Shown here one piece after another: positions 1-11,511 of a DNA stretch of 64,000 nucleotides (positions are counted from its first letter, which is position 1; each line of letters begins with the position of its first letter). Both the position numbers and the translations under genes were made by a program. Below the pieces are notes generated by a model, which saw only the letters and a list, made by a program, of their open reading frames with translations, was not told the origin of the DNA and made no database searches. The DNA is from Steinernema hermaphroditum (lineage: Eukaryota > Nematoda > Chromadorea > Rhabditida > Steinernematidae), in contig CM059622.1 of assembly GCA_030435675.1 (NCBI GenBank), positions 7,068,001 to 7,132,000 of the forward strand. Direction: 5' to 3'.

Positions 1-1661
1 TCTTCGTCATTGAATCACGCGGTACTCGGAAGGACGGCCCCTCTATATTTAGATATAATGACTCGGCTTCGGAAATGTTGCTGTTGTGACGCACCCAATC
101 AGAAGCATTGTCATGCGAAACGAAACAGAGGGACGAAGAACGAACTCGACTGACGGTTTCCATCACAGTGCATATCGTGACGATAGTATTCCGAATGATC
201 GTACAGGAAGCACTTCTTCTAATTTTTTGACGATTTCGTCTCCATCATCGAATACTGAAGAAGATTATCCATCAAAAGCATTTGATTTTTTCATCATGCA
301 GCGGAGCAAGGTGCGATATCCATGATAAACTGAATTATGCAGCAAATTTGGAGGATAGAGAAGCTCAGTTCAGTTTCTCTCTTAGCCATGACTACATTGA
401 AAACATTGCGTTTTACCACGGTTGAATGTGAGTGTTGTGATGAGGAAAGAGAAGATTTGGTCGGATTGCCTTGTAATTGGACGACAATACGACAATTATG
501 CTTACGCTTAGTCGCTAAGTGTACTTCCGAGTTAATTGCCTCCGGTGGAAAGGACATAGAAAGATGTCGTCGCTCCGTTCCAACAAGTAGAGCGAAGGCT
601 TAGTGTCCATAGATGTACAAGATAAACAAAAGGACGAACATTTATGCGTCCTTAAGCGAAGAAATATATCTCGTTTATGCATGAAAACACCTCTAATCCG
701 CTTGAAGGTATCGTAATCCACACACAAATCCTTGCAATATAGTCGCTCGGCGAATGTGAGTTATGACTTTTTCTTCATGGTCTCAGCACAGATCAGAGCC
801 AAGTTAATCATCATTCGGCACTGTTTGGCCATCGCCTAGTGACCATCCTGGTTAATCATAGCTGTGATCATCCGTGACCTGCCCTTAGTCACGGATGAGG
901 GCAGCTTTAGAATGTTGCTCGGGCTCCTGGACACATCCATCCTTTTCGGAGTGCTCAATGGCGTTCATTCTCTCCGAGATCTAGATCCAAATCTATCAAC
1001 CGCCGTTGTCAGGAGGTTAGTAGCGAAGTGCATCTCACACAGAACGTGAATGTAGGGCTACAAATTCACAAAAAAAAACAACTTATTAGTATCCAAAAGG
1101 GCGTCAACGATTACAATCCCCTCATCAAGAGCACATTGGTCAGCCAGAGTGTGAAATGCCATCAGGAAACGGGAGCGAACCACCTGCTGAACGGGGCAAA
1201 TATTTTGTACAACGAGCTACAGCGAAATGAGTCGGGAATTCGAATACAAAGATCTTTTTAGCCCCTTAAAGAGAAGCAGGGTTATGAGCCATATTTAGAA
1301 ACGCTCACAGATTCTTTGTTGTGACGCAATCCTATTATGTGTCACGACTGGTTACAATTAGAAGATTAGTCAGTTGACACGAAGAATGCACAAAGGAATG
1401 AAATATTAATGATCCTATTTAAGCTCGGACTCCGACCGGAGACGATCCATCAGAGATAGTTTCGATTTACGTGCGCCGGGTGTGTGACGTATTCGCTTGG
1501 ATTTGACTCCAGAGATCGCGACAGGTGCATCCATAAAACAATTGGCTTTGTGCCGTCTACTTATAAGTGACACACAAAGAGGCTTGATTAGGACCTGTTA
1601 TTACACCTGTCTTCGCACGGGATATCGAAAACATCCTCTTCAAGATCGCTCAGTCTTCGCT
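1..1661. other. No gene recognised
   Basis: Short open frames occur on both strands but none has a credible start, splice sites or a recognisable protein. I see no RNA gene or transposon here. The region lies upstream of the first chemoreceptor gene and may hold its promoter. Confidence 0.5.
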
Positions 1662-2569
1662 ATGAACGACGCCCCATCGCCGACGGTCTTCGACCTCTTC
1701 GAGACGCTCTACCAGTACTACTTCGACTTCACCTCCTGTGTGGCCATCGTCCTCATCAACTCAGCGTCCTTGTTCCTTCAGTGTCGTCGGTCAACCTACA
1801 GCACCCGCTGCGGAACGCTCTCCATGCTCTTGATTACTTTCATCTGCTATGGACTCTTCAACATTCCTGGCTTGGTCCTGAGAGCGCTTCCCTGGGACCA
1901 GAGGAAGGCGATCTTCGCACAGCACGACCAACTCGTGTGGGTCGCCGCTCTGTCGCCCTACTTGTGCGACCAGATGGTCTCTGTCAGCGGCGCACTCCTC
2001 ATCTTGGACAGGGTTCTGATCATGGCTTGTCCCCTGAGGTACTTCTCCCGCCCGTTCAGCGCCTCTTTGGGTCTCGCGGTGCTCCTTCTCAACTCAGTTG
2101 GCGTCCTCCTCTTCGTTCTCCTTGTCTTCTTCGGCGACCGCAGCCAACTCATTTACGATCTGCACAACGCTCTGAAACACTACGTTTTGTCGTGCACCCT
2201 GGCCATCGAGAGCCTTCTCTACGGCGTCTTCTTGCTCAAAGTCCGCAGCTTCTTCAAACACCGGGCGAACGGTTCGGCCGAACACCGCAAATGTCACGTG
2301 GGTCTTCTGGGTGCCTAGATGCAGAAGTGCCTGTTCGATTTCAGGCCGACCAAATTGTGTTTTTCCAAATGGTGGCGCACACTCTTCTTTGCACCATCCC
2401 GAACGCTCTCTTCTGCGTTTCGGTGAACACAGCTCTCGGGGAGAAGGTGAAGTGGCTCCATTATGCCGTCGCCTTCAGCGAACCGATGTTCTGCGCCAGC
2501 GTGCTTGCTACCTCCCTCTTCACTCTCTACAGACTCGTACCCAGGACCAGCATCGCCTCTATTAGCTGA
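1662..2569 (+). CDS. 7TM chemoreceptor-like protein, paralogue 1 of 6
   Basis: Two exons, 1662-2297 and 2345-2569, joined in phase 0 across a 47-bp GT-AG intron, give 286 residues. The protein is a string of hydrophobic segments with a short Asn-Asp-Ala-Pro N-terminus. A LDRVLIM motif follows the third hydrophobic segment, in the place of the DRY box, and the end of the last segment reads SLFTLYRL. The same features recur in five neighbouring genes, so this is a local nematode receptor family, presumably chemosensory and in the plasma membrane of sensory cilia. I cannot assign it safely to a named nematode family (Srbc or Srsx are possible). The start was chosen at the first ATG that gives an N-terminus like the paralogues; upstream in-frame sequence contains no better one. 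Confidence 0.8.
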
Positions 2570-3424
2570 TCTTCTTCGAATGAATGCGTGTCGAAAAGGG
2601 ATATTTCCACTTGCATGCAGGAAGTAAGCCCCAAGTGAGTCGTCTCTCTGGAATACCCACTCGTCGCTAATCACCCTTAAACGATGTCCTTCAAGGACAC
2701 TTTGTTTCTTCTCATTGCGATCTTTGAACTCAACAAAGATGACGCAATGGTCGGTTACGGTACTGATCACAACCAAGGGGAATCATTCAGATACATGGAA
2801 GTTCGAATAATGTTCGATTTGATGGCCTGGAAGCCAGCTGCGTTTAGCCAAAAGAACAGATACAGTACGCGGTTCCGGTACGATTAAACTCTAAGAAGGG
2901 ACGATTTCTGCGCAGCCTTAGCACGAGAAATGCATCGCGTCATTGGTGGCGAACAACTAAACTCCAAGAAGGGACGACTTTACGGCTTCCGGGTGTCAGG
3001 AAGTTACAAGTAATTGAATGGAAATTTCCCGTTGAATTGAATGGCACCCCCTCTGGCCGGTCCAATGCTTTGATTCTCTCGAAAAGGACTTCCTAGACAT
3101 CTGTCTGGATGTCTATCTTTAAATGTCGAATGGTTACAGAGCAATTGAGCCCAGAACTGACCTTCTTGAGGCGCGTTGATTGTGAAGTTCAGAACAAAGC
3201 GACTTCTTGATAAGTTCTTGATTGGACCGACCGAGGCTCGAATGATCTCGGTCGGTATCGGTCTTCCATCTCCTCAAAATGGCGCTTTTTCCACGTGCGC
3301 TTCGGCAATTTTCCGTGAATCACTCGGAAACTTCTTCTGTGCAGTTGATGACGAAAATAAATTGTTTTAAATTGCCCTCTAATTGCGTGCGTCGCATTGC
3401 TTTCCCATTCTCTGTCCACGGAAC
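2570..3424. other. Intergenic, with a short direct repeat
   Basis: No gene is visible. A 23-bp sequence at 2885-2907 is repeated with two mismatches at 2958-2980 (both contain AAGAAGGGACGA). Remaining short frames look random. It separates two tandem receptor paralogues, so it probably contains the promoter of the second. Confidence 0.5.
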
Positions 3425-4372
3425 ATGATCTTCGCCAGCCCTCTCTCCGCCGGCTTCCGGAAATACTTCGCCGCCTTCTTTGTCATCGGCTCTTCTACCG
3501 TAATCGTCATCCTGAATACCGTACTCCTGGTGCTGCACTTCAAGCGCCCCGTCAACTCCCGCTTCGGGATGCTCTTTATGCTGCTGGTGACTTTCGTCCT
3601 CTACGGTCTCCTGAACATCGCATCGGCGACGATGAAGGTGCTTCCTTGGGACACGTACATGGAAGTGGTCCTAGCCAGCGATGAGCTCTTTTTCCTCGCA
3701 TACGCCACGCCGACCCTGTCCCAACAGCTGGTCACCATCAGTGGAGGCTTCATCGCCCTGGACAGAGTCCTCCTCATGTTCTTCCCTATCCGCTACGCCA
3801 ACAGCCGACTGAGTCTCAAGCTCTGTGTCCTCACCGCCGGCTTCTACACACTCTCCCTGGCCAGCTACGCCTCTGCCTTCGCCGCTGTGGCCTACATCGT
3901 GAAGAACACTCTCCTGGCCTACGTGGCCCTGGCGGTCCTGCAGTTCTACGTGCTCTCGCTGAGTCTGCTCGTGGAATCGGCGCTGAATGTTCTGTTTCTT
4001 CTGAAACTGAGGGAGTACTCGAAGAACAAGAAGAACACGTTCATCAAGAAGTACACGAAACAGGCAAGGAACGTCCCTCACTCCCTGACCAGTGAGGCGT
4101 TTCAGACGAATCAGATCGTCCTCTTCCAGCTCTTCTGCAAGTCCCTCCTCTGCACCGTCCCCAATCTGCTCGTGATCCTGAAGTCCCCTCTGATCCGTCT
4201 GAGACGTCCTTGGATCGAGCAGTTGGACTTGGCCCTGGACCCTCTGTTCGCCAGCAGCGTCGTTCTCTCCTCGCTCTTCACCCTCTGCAAGATGCGCCCG
4301 AAGAAGAAGGTCGTTAAGATCGTCGCCAGTCTGATGCACGGAAAGACTTCCAACACAACCTCCCACAAATGA
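3425..4372 (+). CDS. 7TM chemoreceptor-like protein, paralogue 2 of 6 (GC-AG intron)
   Basis: The frame is open throughout (315 residues), but alignment to the paralogues indicates that 4064-4105 (42 bp, beginning GCAAGG and ending TTTCAG) is a GC-AG intron at the same place where the others have a GT-AG intron. Splicing gives 301 residues with KQ directly joined to TNQIVLFQ, matching the ADQIVFFQ of paralogue 1. Because 42 is divisible by three, retention would also be translatable. The protein has seven hydrophobic segments, a LDRVLLM motif and a SLFTLCKMRPK end. It is inferred to be a plasma-membrane receptor. The gene ends 57 bp from the convergent peptidase gene. Confidence 0.8.
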   Translation: MIFASPLSAGFRKYFAAFFVIGSSTVIVILNTVLLVLHFKRPVNSRFGMLFMLLVTFVLYGLLNIASATMKVLPWDTYMEVVLASDELFFLAYATPTLSQQLVTISGGFIALDRVLLMFFPIRYANSRLSLKLCVLTAGFYTLSLASYASAFAAVAYIVKNTLLAYVALAVLQFYVLSLSLLVESALNVLFLLKLREYSKNKKNTFIKKYTKQARNVPHSLTSEAFQTNQIVLFQLFCKSLLCTVPNLLVILKSPLIRLRRPWIEQLDLALDPLFASSVVLSSLFTLCKMRPKKKVVKIVASLMHGKTSNTTSHK

Positions 4373-4428
4373 AACGTTTCAAAGAGATTCTGATTTTGAA
4401 ACCTTTATTCCAATCATACATCCAATCG

Positions 4429-6845
4429 CTAAATGCGTTCCCAAACCATACACCTTTCTGAATCCGGGGGGTTCATGAACTGTCCCCTACTGCATCCAAA
4501 AGCCTTCGCGAACTCCCTGATGTTCCTGGCTGGCCCGTAGGAGCGGATGCGCATGTCGGGGTGGGACCCGCGCGCATTGGCGATTGCCCCTTCCGGGGTG
4601 ATCGCCGTGCACGTGCTCTGTACGGAAACGGTGCATTTGGCCTCGAAGAGAGAAACTCACAATGCCGTTGGCGATGAAGAACATCTGGTCGTTGCTGAAT
4701 GTCTCGAAGCCGGGAATCCTCGGCTCTCCTCCGATCTTTTCCATGTGCTCCATGTAGGCGATGTAGGCCTGCTTGATCCCCTCCATGTCAGCCATGTTCT
4801 CGGACACGATCTTCGCTCCGTCGAGCTTCAGCTTGGTGCCGGGGACGTCGTACTGGCTGTACTGGCGCACCATGCAGCTCGTCCTGTTCTCGAAGCCCTC
4901 CTTCGCCTTCTTCGTCCACCAGTTCCTCTTGTTCCCTTTCTCGTCGAAGAGACTTCCTTTCGTGTCGAAACCATGCGCCATCTCGTGGCCAAGAATCGAG
5001 CCGACTCCTCCGAAGTTCATGGCGGCGGGGAAGTCACTACGGTAGAAGGGCGCCTGGATGTAGCCGGCGGGGAAGGCTGAATTGGCGACGTAATGGGCCA
5101 GCCGGGCTGACTACAACTACCTATCCGGTTCTTTTCAAACGTCATGGCCGCATTTAGGAATCCGGCGTTGAATCGGTAGTCTTCGGGATTGGCCGACTCC
5201 GTCAGTTCCTCGAACTTCCTCTGCATCTCCCAGGCCTGCACCTTCTGGATCATGGCGGGGTAGGAGTCGTTCTCGTCGAAGATCTCGATGACCTTCTTGT
5301 AGAACTCGTCCAAGGCGGCGTCATCGAGAACGAAGTCGGGATAGGCGAGCTCCGCTCCCATCTTGTCCAGCTTCCTCAGGGCCGCCGCCTTCGTCTTCTC
5401 GTCCATCCAGCTGTTCTCCAGGGTCCCCCGGAAGGCCTTTTTGACCCGTCGGTAGAGGTCCTCGAAGGCCTTCTTCTGGTCGCCGGAGAAGTACTTGCGG
5501 GCGTAGAAGGCGCTGGAGACGTGCTTGAGGAAGAAGCGGCTGTTGAGGATCTCCACGCAGTCCGTCCAGCGCTCGCGTTCGAAGAAGCGGCTCCACGAGA
5601 GGGCGACGTAGCCCTAGACGAACTTAGCCAAGGGCATCTAAGGAACGTTGCTCACGATGTTGACGGTGTCGAAGCGCTTGTCGAGCTGCTTCTTCATGAT
5701 CCACGACCTGAGCAGCTTCCAGTGGACGTAGTTGGCTAGTGTCCTCTTCGGAGTGTTTCTGATGATCTCGCCGAGGCGTGCCACGTAGGCGGGCTTCTCG
5801 ACCGAGATCTCAGGGTCGGAGCTGATGTAGGCGTGAACGCTTTCGGGGGCGAGCGCCAGGAAGTAGGCTTTCCAGTCGATCTGAACATCGCTGCTTCTGG
5901 AAATGGGCACCAATACAGACCTCTGGCAGAAGAAGGTCCAACTCCGACAGCCTCATGATCTGCGGGGTGTTCGGCAAGGAGTTGGCCGCCGTGGCCATCG
6001 TCTTTTCGAACTGGAGGAACGCCTCGACGTCGGCCTCCACCACCGCCATGTCCACAGTCTCTCCCTGTTGCAGGCTGTCCTCCTTGAGTTTTCGGATCTT
6101 GTCGGTCATAAACTCCCGAATGGCGGCGAAGTTCTTGCTCTGCAGGTCGTCGAGGTAGAAATGTTCGTACATCTCGAACAGCGGATAGGGGCTTCCCTGT
6201 TTGATCTGCAAAACCAGATAGAAGACGGCCAAAGGGACTAGTGCTACCTGCAGAATGGGCTTTTCGACGTTTCTCTCGTCGTCTGTGGTCTGTACGTAGA
6301 AGAAGATCTCGGGTTCGGCCTTGGCAGAGGCGATCAGAAGTGCAGTGAGGTCGAAGTTCGGGTCGTCCCAGTGGGGTCCAACGAGGGTCGGATAGCCTCC
6401 CATCTCCCGCATCTTCTCCAGCAACTCGGCGCTTTTCTTTTCTCCCAGAGTCGCCGTATCCACGCACTTGTGGTAGATGTCCTTCATGAGGTTCATCGCC
6501 TTCGATCCGTAGCGTTCGGAGTCTTCGAACACCGCTAAAGCGCACGCTCTTTAGAGTCTTTCTTTGCCGTCCAGCCCCACCTTTGAACTTAGGATTGATC
6601 TCGGACACGGCGATTTCAGCCCGTCTCCAAATGGCCCTCCCTTCGGGCAACGGGTTGAACTTCGCGAAATTGCCGCAGGTGAAGTTGTAGAAGTCCTCGC
6701 AGGGGTCCACAGAAGTGTCCAGCGCTTCGCTCAGAAACCTCGCGGCTTCTTTGAAGCCATCGCTTGCACCACCACCCTCGGTGTCCACGGGGGCGCCGAA
6801 AGAGTACGGTAGAAAGGCGACGAAAGTGAAGAGGAGAGATCGCAT
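4429..6845 (-). CDS. Secreted M13 family (neprilysin-like) zinc metallopeptidase
   Basis: Six exons on the minus strand: 6845-6581, 6534-5921, 5880-5656, 5613-5121, 5076-4661 and 4617-4429, with introns of 40-46 bp, give 733 residues. A cleavable signal peptide occupies about the first 18 residues and there is no membrane anchor, unlike vertebrate neprilysin. The N-terminal part has the conserved DPCEDFYNFTCG-type segment. The zinc site is HEMAH at 563-567 (most relatives have a hydrophobic and Thr between), the third ligand is Glu625 in ENMAD, and the substrate-binding NA and the PAG motif precede them. The C-terminus ends in the family pattern with CMVW near the stop. M13 enzymes cut short peptides outside the cell. 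The Tyr normally following the NA motif is not conserved. Minus-strand AATAAA lies at 4404-4409. Confidence 0.93.
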
Positions 6846-6875
6846 GCTGTCTGGTGGGACCTCCCAGGGGGCGTT

Positions 6876-6883
6876 CTTTTATG
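6876..6883 (-). promoter_or_regulatory. TATA-like box CATAAAAG of the M13 peptidase gene
   Basis: CATAAAAG reads on the minus strand 31-38 bp before the peptidase ATG. The same octamer stands 35-42 bp before the cysteine-rich secreted protein gene at 54 kb, and TATAAAAG precedes two other secreted-protein genes in this window at a similar distance. Confidence 0.6.
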
Positions 6884-8372
6884 GCGCTCCCAGAAGCAGA
6901 TTATCGCCCGTCTCAGTGAATTTCAATCGATCGCGAAAAGCACGGTGGACCGATGCCTTCTGGCCGATTCAGCGATCATCAAAGTGGCGTGACTGGATTA
7001 AGAGGTTGCGGAAAGAATTCGAGGCAGTCCTGCAGTATCATAAAACACCCATTGGCTGTGTTTCAATTAAAGTTCAGCGATGGCAAAAATGGACATACAA
7101 TCCTAGAAAACAGTATGAGGGGCGTAATTTGATGCATGTCGTATCGCGTGTTCCTCTCTGTTGAGTACGTTTAATGACTCTCGTGTGAATTGAGTTGAGG
7201 AGATTTTGTGTTTTGCCGTTTGATTATGTGTCAAAATGACCGTATCGAAATCGTTGAATTTCCGCATAAGTATTTGATTCATTCACAAGGCACCAATGAT
7301 CGTCTGCTGCCTTAGGAAACGTCTCAGCTCTGCATACGATTACGTGGACGATCACTGTTCACAGATAAAAAAGTTATTTAGATTGATACATAGTACAATC
7401 ACCTTCTTTTTTTGTCCAAAATATCAGATGACCCATTATGGCGAAACTTTTAATTTTTTGACCTTCAGAGCAGACCAGTATTCGAGCGATGTTTCCTTTC
7501 CACAGATCAGTTTCGAGTTCCGAATCCGATTACACTATCTGGTTCGTTTTTCGACAAAATGTGTGTGGCGGTCACCTGTTCCATGCCTAATCCGATGTGA
7601 TCTTGAATTGTATCCGAATTTTTGTGCTTGTGATCATTGGGACGTTTCAAAGAGTGATCTGCTGAGTTGTTGCTTAAGATGATCACAGTTCACTGAAAGA
7701 CTTCGCGAAAGACATCACTTTCCCGTTCAGCTCACTGGAGCAGCAATGAAACATCATGAACGGAAAACGTCGTCCAAGACACCGCAGCCATAACACCTTT
7801 GTGAAATCATAGTGTTCGGCGTTCTTTAGGATTACACTTCAATTCCACTTTCAGCATCTCTACACCGATTCCGATTGCACAATGACGTCTTGTTGTGTTT
7901 TGCTGTTTGATCGGCTCGCCACGACGCCTTCTTTTTTGGGACGACTCTCTTCCCACTCACACTTTTAAAGCATCAATTTATTCGTTCCTTTCCAGCGATC
8001 GTCTAGGCAAGAAGGTCAACACAGCATACGATGGTGGAATAAAGCGAGACGTGCAAAACGAAAGTCTGCGGAAAATCGTTCTTTCAGATTAACGACGGTC
8101 ACAAGATCACATGGAAACCTCACATTTTCTTTCGAGATGCTCCTTTCATTCCTCTAAAAGTAGTGCCACAGTAACCTTCTATCCAATTGGAAGTGAAATG
8201 TTCTCTCTTTTAGCCACTTAAGATCACCGTCGCTGTGAATTCCCACGTATTTCCTTTTCTCATTCTCACGGCTCCGGGGAACTTCCGTGGAAACGTTTCC
8301 TCCAATCAAAAAAGTCCAAGAGTTCTCCGTTTTCTGTGATCAGTGGCTGTACTAGAGGCACCCGCGTCCCAA
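6884..8372. other. Intergenic, no gene recognised
   Basis: About 1.5 kb without a convincing coding exon. Frames of up to 150 codons exist on the plus strand around 6.7-7.2 kb but their translations are low in hydrophobic periodicity and overlap the antisense start of the peptidase gene. The sequence should contain the promoters of the divergent peptidase and receptor genes. Confidence 0.5.
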
Positions 8373-9295
8373 ATGGACCACTTCACCATGGAAAAACAGC
8401 ACGCCTTCCTGCTCGTCGTCAGTTCCGTCGTCGTCCTCCTCAATGTCCTCTGCATCTTCGGCTACCTGCGCCGTCCCGTGACCTCTTCCCGCTGCGGAAC
8501 GCTCTTCTCCATGTTCTCCACTCGCATCCTCTACGGTCTCATGACGATCTCTTCCTCCGCCTTGTGGCTTCTGCCCAGAGAGGTCTTCTTCGGCGCCATC
8601 TTCGGAAACACACGGCTTCTCCTCTTCTCTCTTCTGACGCCCCATCTCGCCGAACAGATCGTCTCCGTCAGTACAGCCCTGTTCGCCCTGGACCGCGTCC
8701 TTGTCCTGACAACCACTCTGAGGTACAGTCTCCTCCGGCTGAGTGAAAGACTCGCCCTTGTGGCTCTCGTGGTCAACGCCACCACCCTGGCTTACTTCTA
8801 CGGCACGAACCTGATTCTCTCCGACTCGGAAGATCTGGAGTTTGTCTTCTTCACGGACAAGATTCTGAAGTACTGTGTCTTCCCCATCACGCTTCTGTCG
8901 GCGACCGTTCTCCACTTGGTCTTCGTCTTTCAGTACCGACTGTTTTACACGCACAAGAAGAACCGTTTGGACAAAAAGCAAGCCATCCACGTAGGTGGTG
9001 AGCAGAAGGTCCTTACCTTCCTCAGGCCCACTTTCAGGCAAACCACATGGTGATGTTCCAGATGGTGGCGCACACTCTCTTGTGCGCAGTGCCTAACGCT
9101 CTGTCCACTCTCAACTCCCCCTTCATCCGTCTCGAGATCGAAAGGATCGACCTGATGGAGCGATACAACGGGGCGATGTTCGGAGTCAGCCTCCTTCTCT
9201 CTTCGCTCTTCGCCCTCTACGAACTGAGGCCTCACAAAGTGTTCCTCCAGATCGTCTCCACGAGGTCGCCTCCGTCCACGGCACCTGGACGCTAA
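8373..9295 (+). CDS. 7TM chemoreceptor-like protein, paralogue 3 of 6
   Basis: Exons 8373-8990 and 9038-9295 join in phase 0 across a 47-bp GT-AG intron, giving 291 residues. The intron falls at the family's conserved position, just before ANHMVMFQMVAHTLLC, which closely matches paralogue 1. The protein shows seven hydrophobic segments, LDRVLVL after segment three, and SLFALYELRPHK at the end of segment seven. The start is the first ATG, four codons before a second Met. An intracellular Lys/Arg-rich loop precedes the intron. Role and location are inferred as for the other members: a sensory-neuron plasma-membrane receptor. Confidence 0.8.
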
Positions 9296-9914
9296 ATGTT
9301 TCTTTCTCCGTGGTGCGACAACGTGTTTAGTGGAGATCATCGCCAAAAAGAACGATTTGCATTCTCTTCGCATAGGATTATAGGGGTTCACAGTCGATGT
9401 CCGCTGACATCGCAACCCACGTTTTCACACACTTCCACAAAGAGGATCGGGTTTTTCATGCGTGTACGTGTGAATCAATCAAGATTAGTAGTGCGCGCGA
9501 GTCGGGGAACCACCTCCTTCAGCACTAGATTCGCATGATTACACCTAGAAGTTCCTTCTGCTCTTGCCAGATAGAAACGTCTCCTTTGTGGATATGACAC
9601 ATGGTAGTGAACACATGCGTTCTCTGAGAAACAAACTTAAAAGTGCAATAAAAGTGCAAATCATGCCCAAATCGAAACGTTTCAAGCTCTCTTTATGGTC
9701 GAACATCCATCTACCTGAGGAATATTCGGCTACGGCCAAGTAGATAATGCTAATGAGGACATCAGAAATGTCTCATCTAAGGAAATCACATCTCTGCCAT
9801 TTGCACATGTGCGTTTGGTGCTTCCCTAACGCGATTCCAAAGTTTTCGGTCCACTGACCAGTTCGAGCTGTCCTTGTGCTCTCCTCGAGACTCCCACGCT
9901 CCTTGTGCAACTTC
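9296..9914. other. Intergenic, no gene recognised
   Basis: Only short frames without family resemblance. Probably the 3' flank of one receptor gene and promoter of the next. Confidence 0.5.
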
Positions 9915-10804
9915 ATGGCAGCCTCCTTCCAACTCTTCTATTTGCCCTCTGTCAGCCTGGCGACCCTTTTCTTATCGTCGTGCACCCTTGTGGTCTACGT
10001 GAAACGCTCCAAGAAGTCTCAACTTCTGGGAATGTTCCTCGCCCACATCGTCACCTACATCTTCTTCGCTTCGATCAATCTGGTCACCTCTTCCCTCTCC
10101 CTGCTCCACTTCTACAGCCTCCTTCCCTGCAACCCCTTCTTGCCGCTCACAGTCACCTCCGTCGAAGAACTCACTCAGCAGCTGGTCTCGGTCAGTGGGA
10201 CGTCTCTCGCCCTCGACCGGGTCTTCATCATGTCCACGCCTGTCAGCTACGCCAAGATGAGCATCAGCTCGAAAGTGGCGGCGCTGTCGCTGGCCGTGAA
10301 CGCAACTCTGTCCGCAATTCTCACCGTCACCCTTCTCCGCTTTCCTCCTGTCTCCGAGAACTCCACGAGCACCTATGACGTCATCAAGTACCTCACCCTC
10401 TTCTTCAACTTCACGCTCCTCTTCGAAGTCCTCCTCAACATAATCTTCTGCGTCCAGTTCGGCAGATACGCGAAGAAGCAGAGCGCCACATGCAAACAAA
10501 CGATACAGGTGGGTGTCCTTGTCCATTCGAAGACAACCACGTCTTCTAGATCAACCACATCACTCTATTCCTCTGTGCTTCGCAGACGTTCTTCTGCGTT
10601 GTCCCCAACGCGCTGGCCATATACAACGAGCACGTGGAGGACTCTCAGTTGGAGTGGATCGACAATGTCAACCAGTACAACCACGTCTACTTCACGGCCA
10701 ATGTCCTACTTTCGCTTCTCTTCACGCTCCACAAAATCAGACAGAAGCCGAAGGGCACCCAAGTTGTTCAAAGTGTCACCGCAAGGTCCGCACCGTCAAA
10801 GTAG
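9915..10804 (+). CDS. 7TM chemoreceptor-like protein, paralogue 4 of 6
   Basis: Exons 9915-10508 and 10550-10804 join in phase 0 across a 41-bp GT-AG intron, giving 282 residues. The second exon is found by homology: it starts INHITLFL, has PNALAIYN, and ends in LLFTLHKIRQ, the family's final-segment motif. The first exon carries LDRVFIM after the third hydrophobic segment and a serine-rich second loop. The start is at MAASF, because the longer frame upstream begins with a non-ATG codon. An acidic EHVEDSQLEW stretch lies in the last extracellular loop. A plasma-membrane receptor role is inferred. Confidence 0.78.
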
Positions 10805-11511
10805 TCCTCGGGATCCTACTTTTGAAGAGAAGTGAACGGTGTACGTGAGAATCTGGTTGTCCAATACGATTATTATCACACCTATCTGACTGCCGTTGTT
10901 GTATACGGCGCCTAATAAAATCTTTATCTTTACAGAAGCTCTAATGCATTTGATGATGCATTTGCATTCTGCAGGTCACTAGTCACCTTCACGAATAGTT
11001 GTCATAGAGAATTTAGGGAAACCGATTCATTGAAATGGTAAACAAACAAAAAAACCTGTCAGAATCAGATGTTCGATTTGGAATCCCCGTCTTCGGATTC
11101 TGATGAATCTGACTCTGCCCTGCGCCGAAGAACTGTCCAAAAGGCATTGCACGAAAAATTAAGTACTGCAGGTTTGACATTTGAGCGTTTTTGGTGCTAC
11201 TTGGCTGCTACTGAATATTTTCCAAAAAGGATCCGACATGTTGGAACTACGAGCTCCTTATTTCGTTTTCGTGTGTCACTTCCGCCTTTTTGGAAACACC
11301 GTGGGTCACAAAGCACGGAGTCCTTAGATAACGGACGTTTTGCAGAAACGAACGCAAAAAGGACTCATTTCACGGCTTTCTACGCAAGACTGGAGCGCGT
11401 CTAATTTGGGACGTTGACCTTCTTCTTTCCACGAATTCATTAAGTCCCAAACTTTAGTCTCTCCCATTCGAACACAAAACGAACTTTGGGTGCAGCCATC
11501 TCGGCTCTGTC
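10805..11511. other. Intergenic between receptor paralogues 4 and 5
   Basis: Contains AATAAAA-type sequence near 10914 that could serve the upstream gene, and one 111-codon open frame that is listed separately. Nothing else recognised. Confidence 0.45.
11069..11404 (+). CDS. Hypothetical small protein (weak)
   Basis: A 111-codon open frame with a true ATG. The translation opens with an acidic serine-rich run (DSDESDSAL) followed by a basic, aromatic-rich region (FERFWCYLAATEYFPKR). No signal peptide or membrane segment is visible and I recognise no family. It sits between two receptor genes in sequence that otherwise looks noncoding, so it may be a fragment of a decayed mobile element or chance. 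No splice signals clearly extend it. Confidence 0.25.
   Translation: MFDLESPSSDSDESDSALRRRTVQKALHEKLSTAGLTFERFWCYLAATEYFPKRIRHVGTTSSLFRFRVSLPPFWKHRGSQSTESLDNGRFAETNAKRTHFTAFYARLERV

Noticed and set aside
3671..4366. A 231-codon Glu/Gln/Asp-rich open frame on the minus strand
   Set aside because: It is the antisense shadow of a GC-biased receptor gene; similar Glu-rich shadows lie opposite the receptors at 8.4-9.0 and 10.0-10.5 kb.
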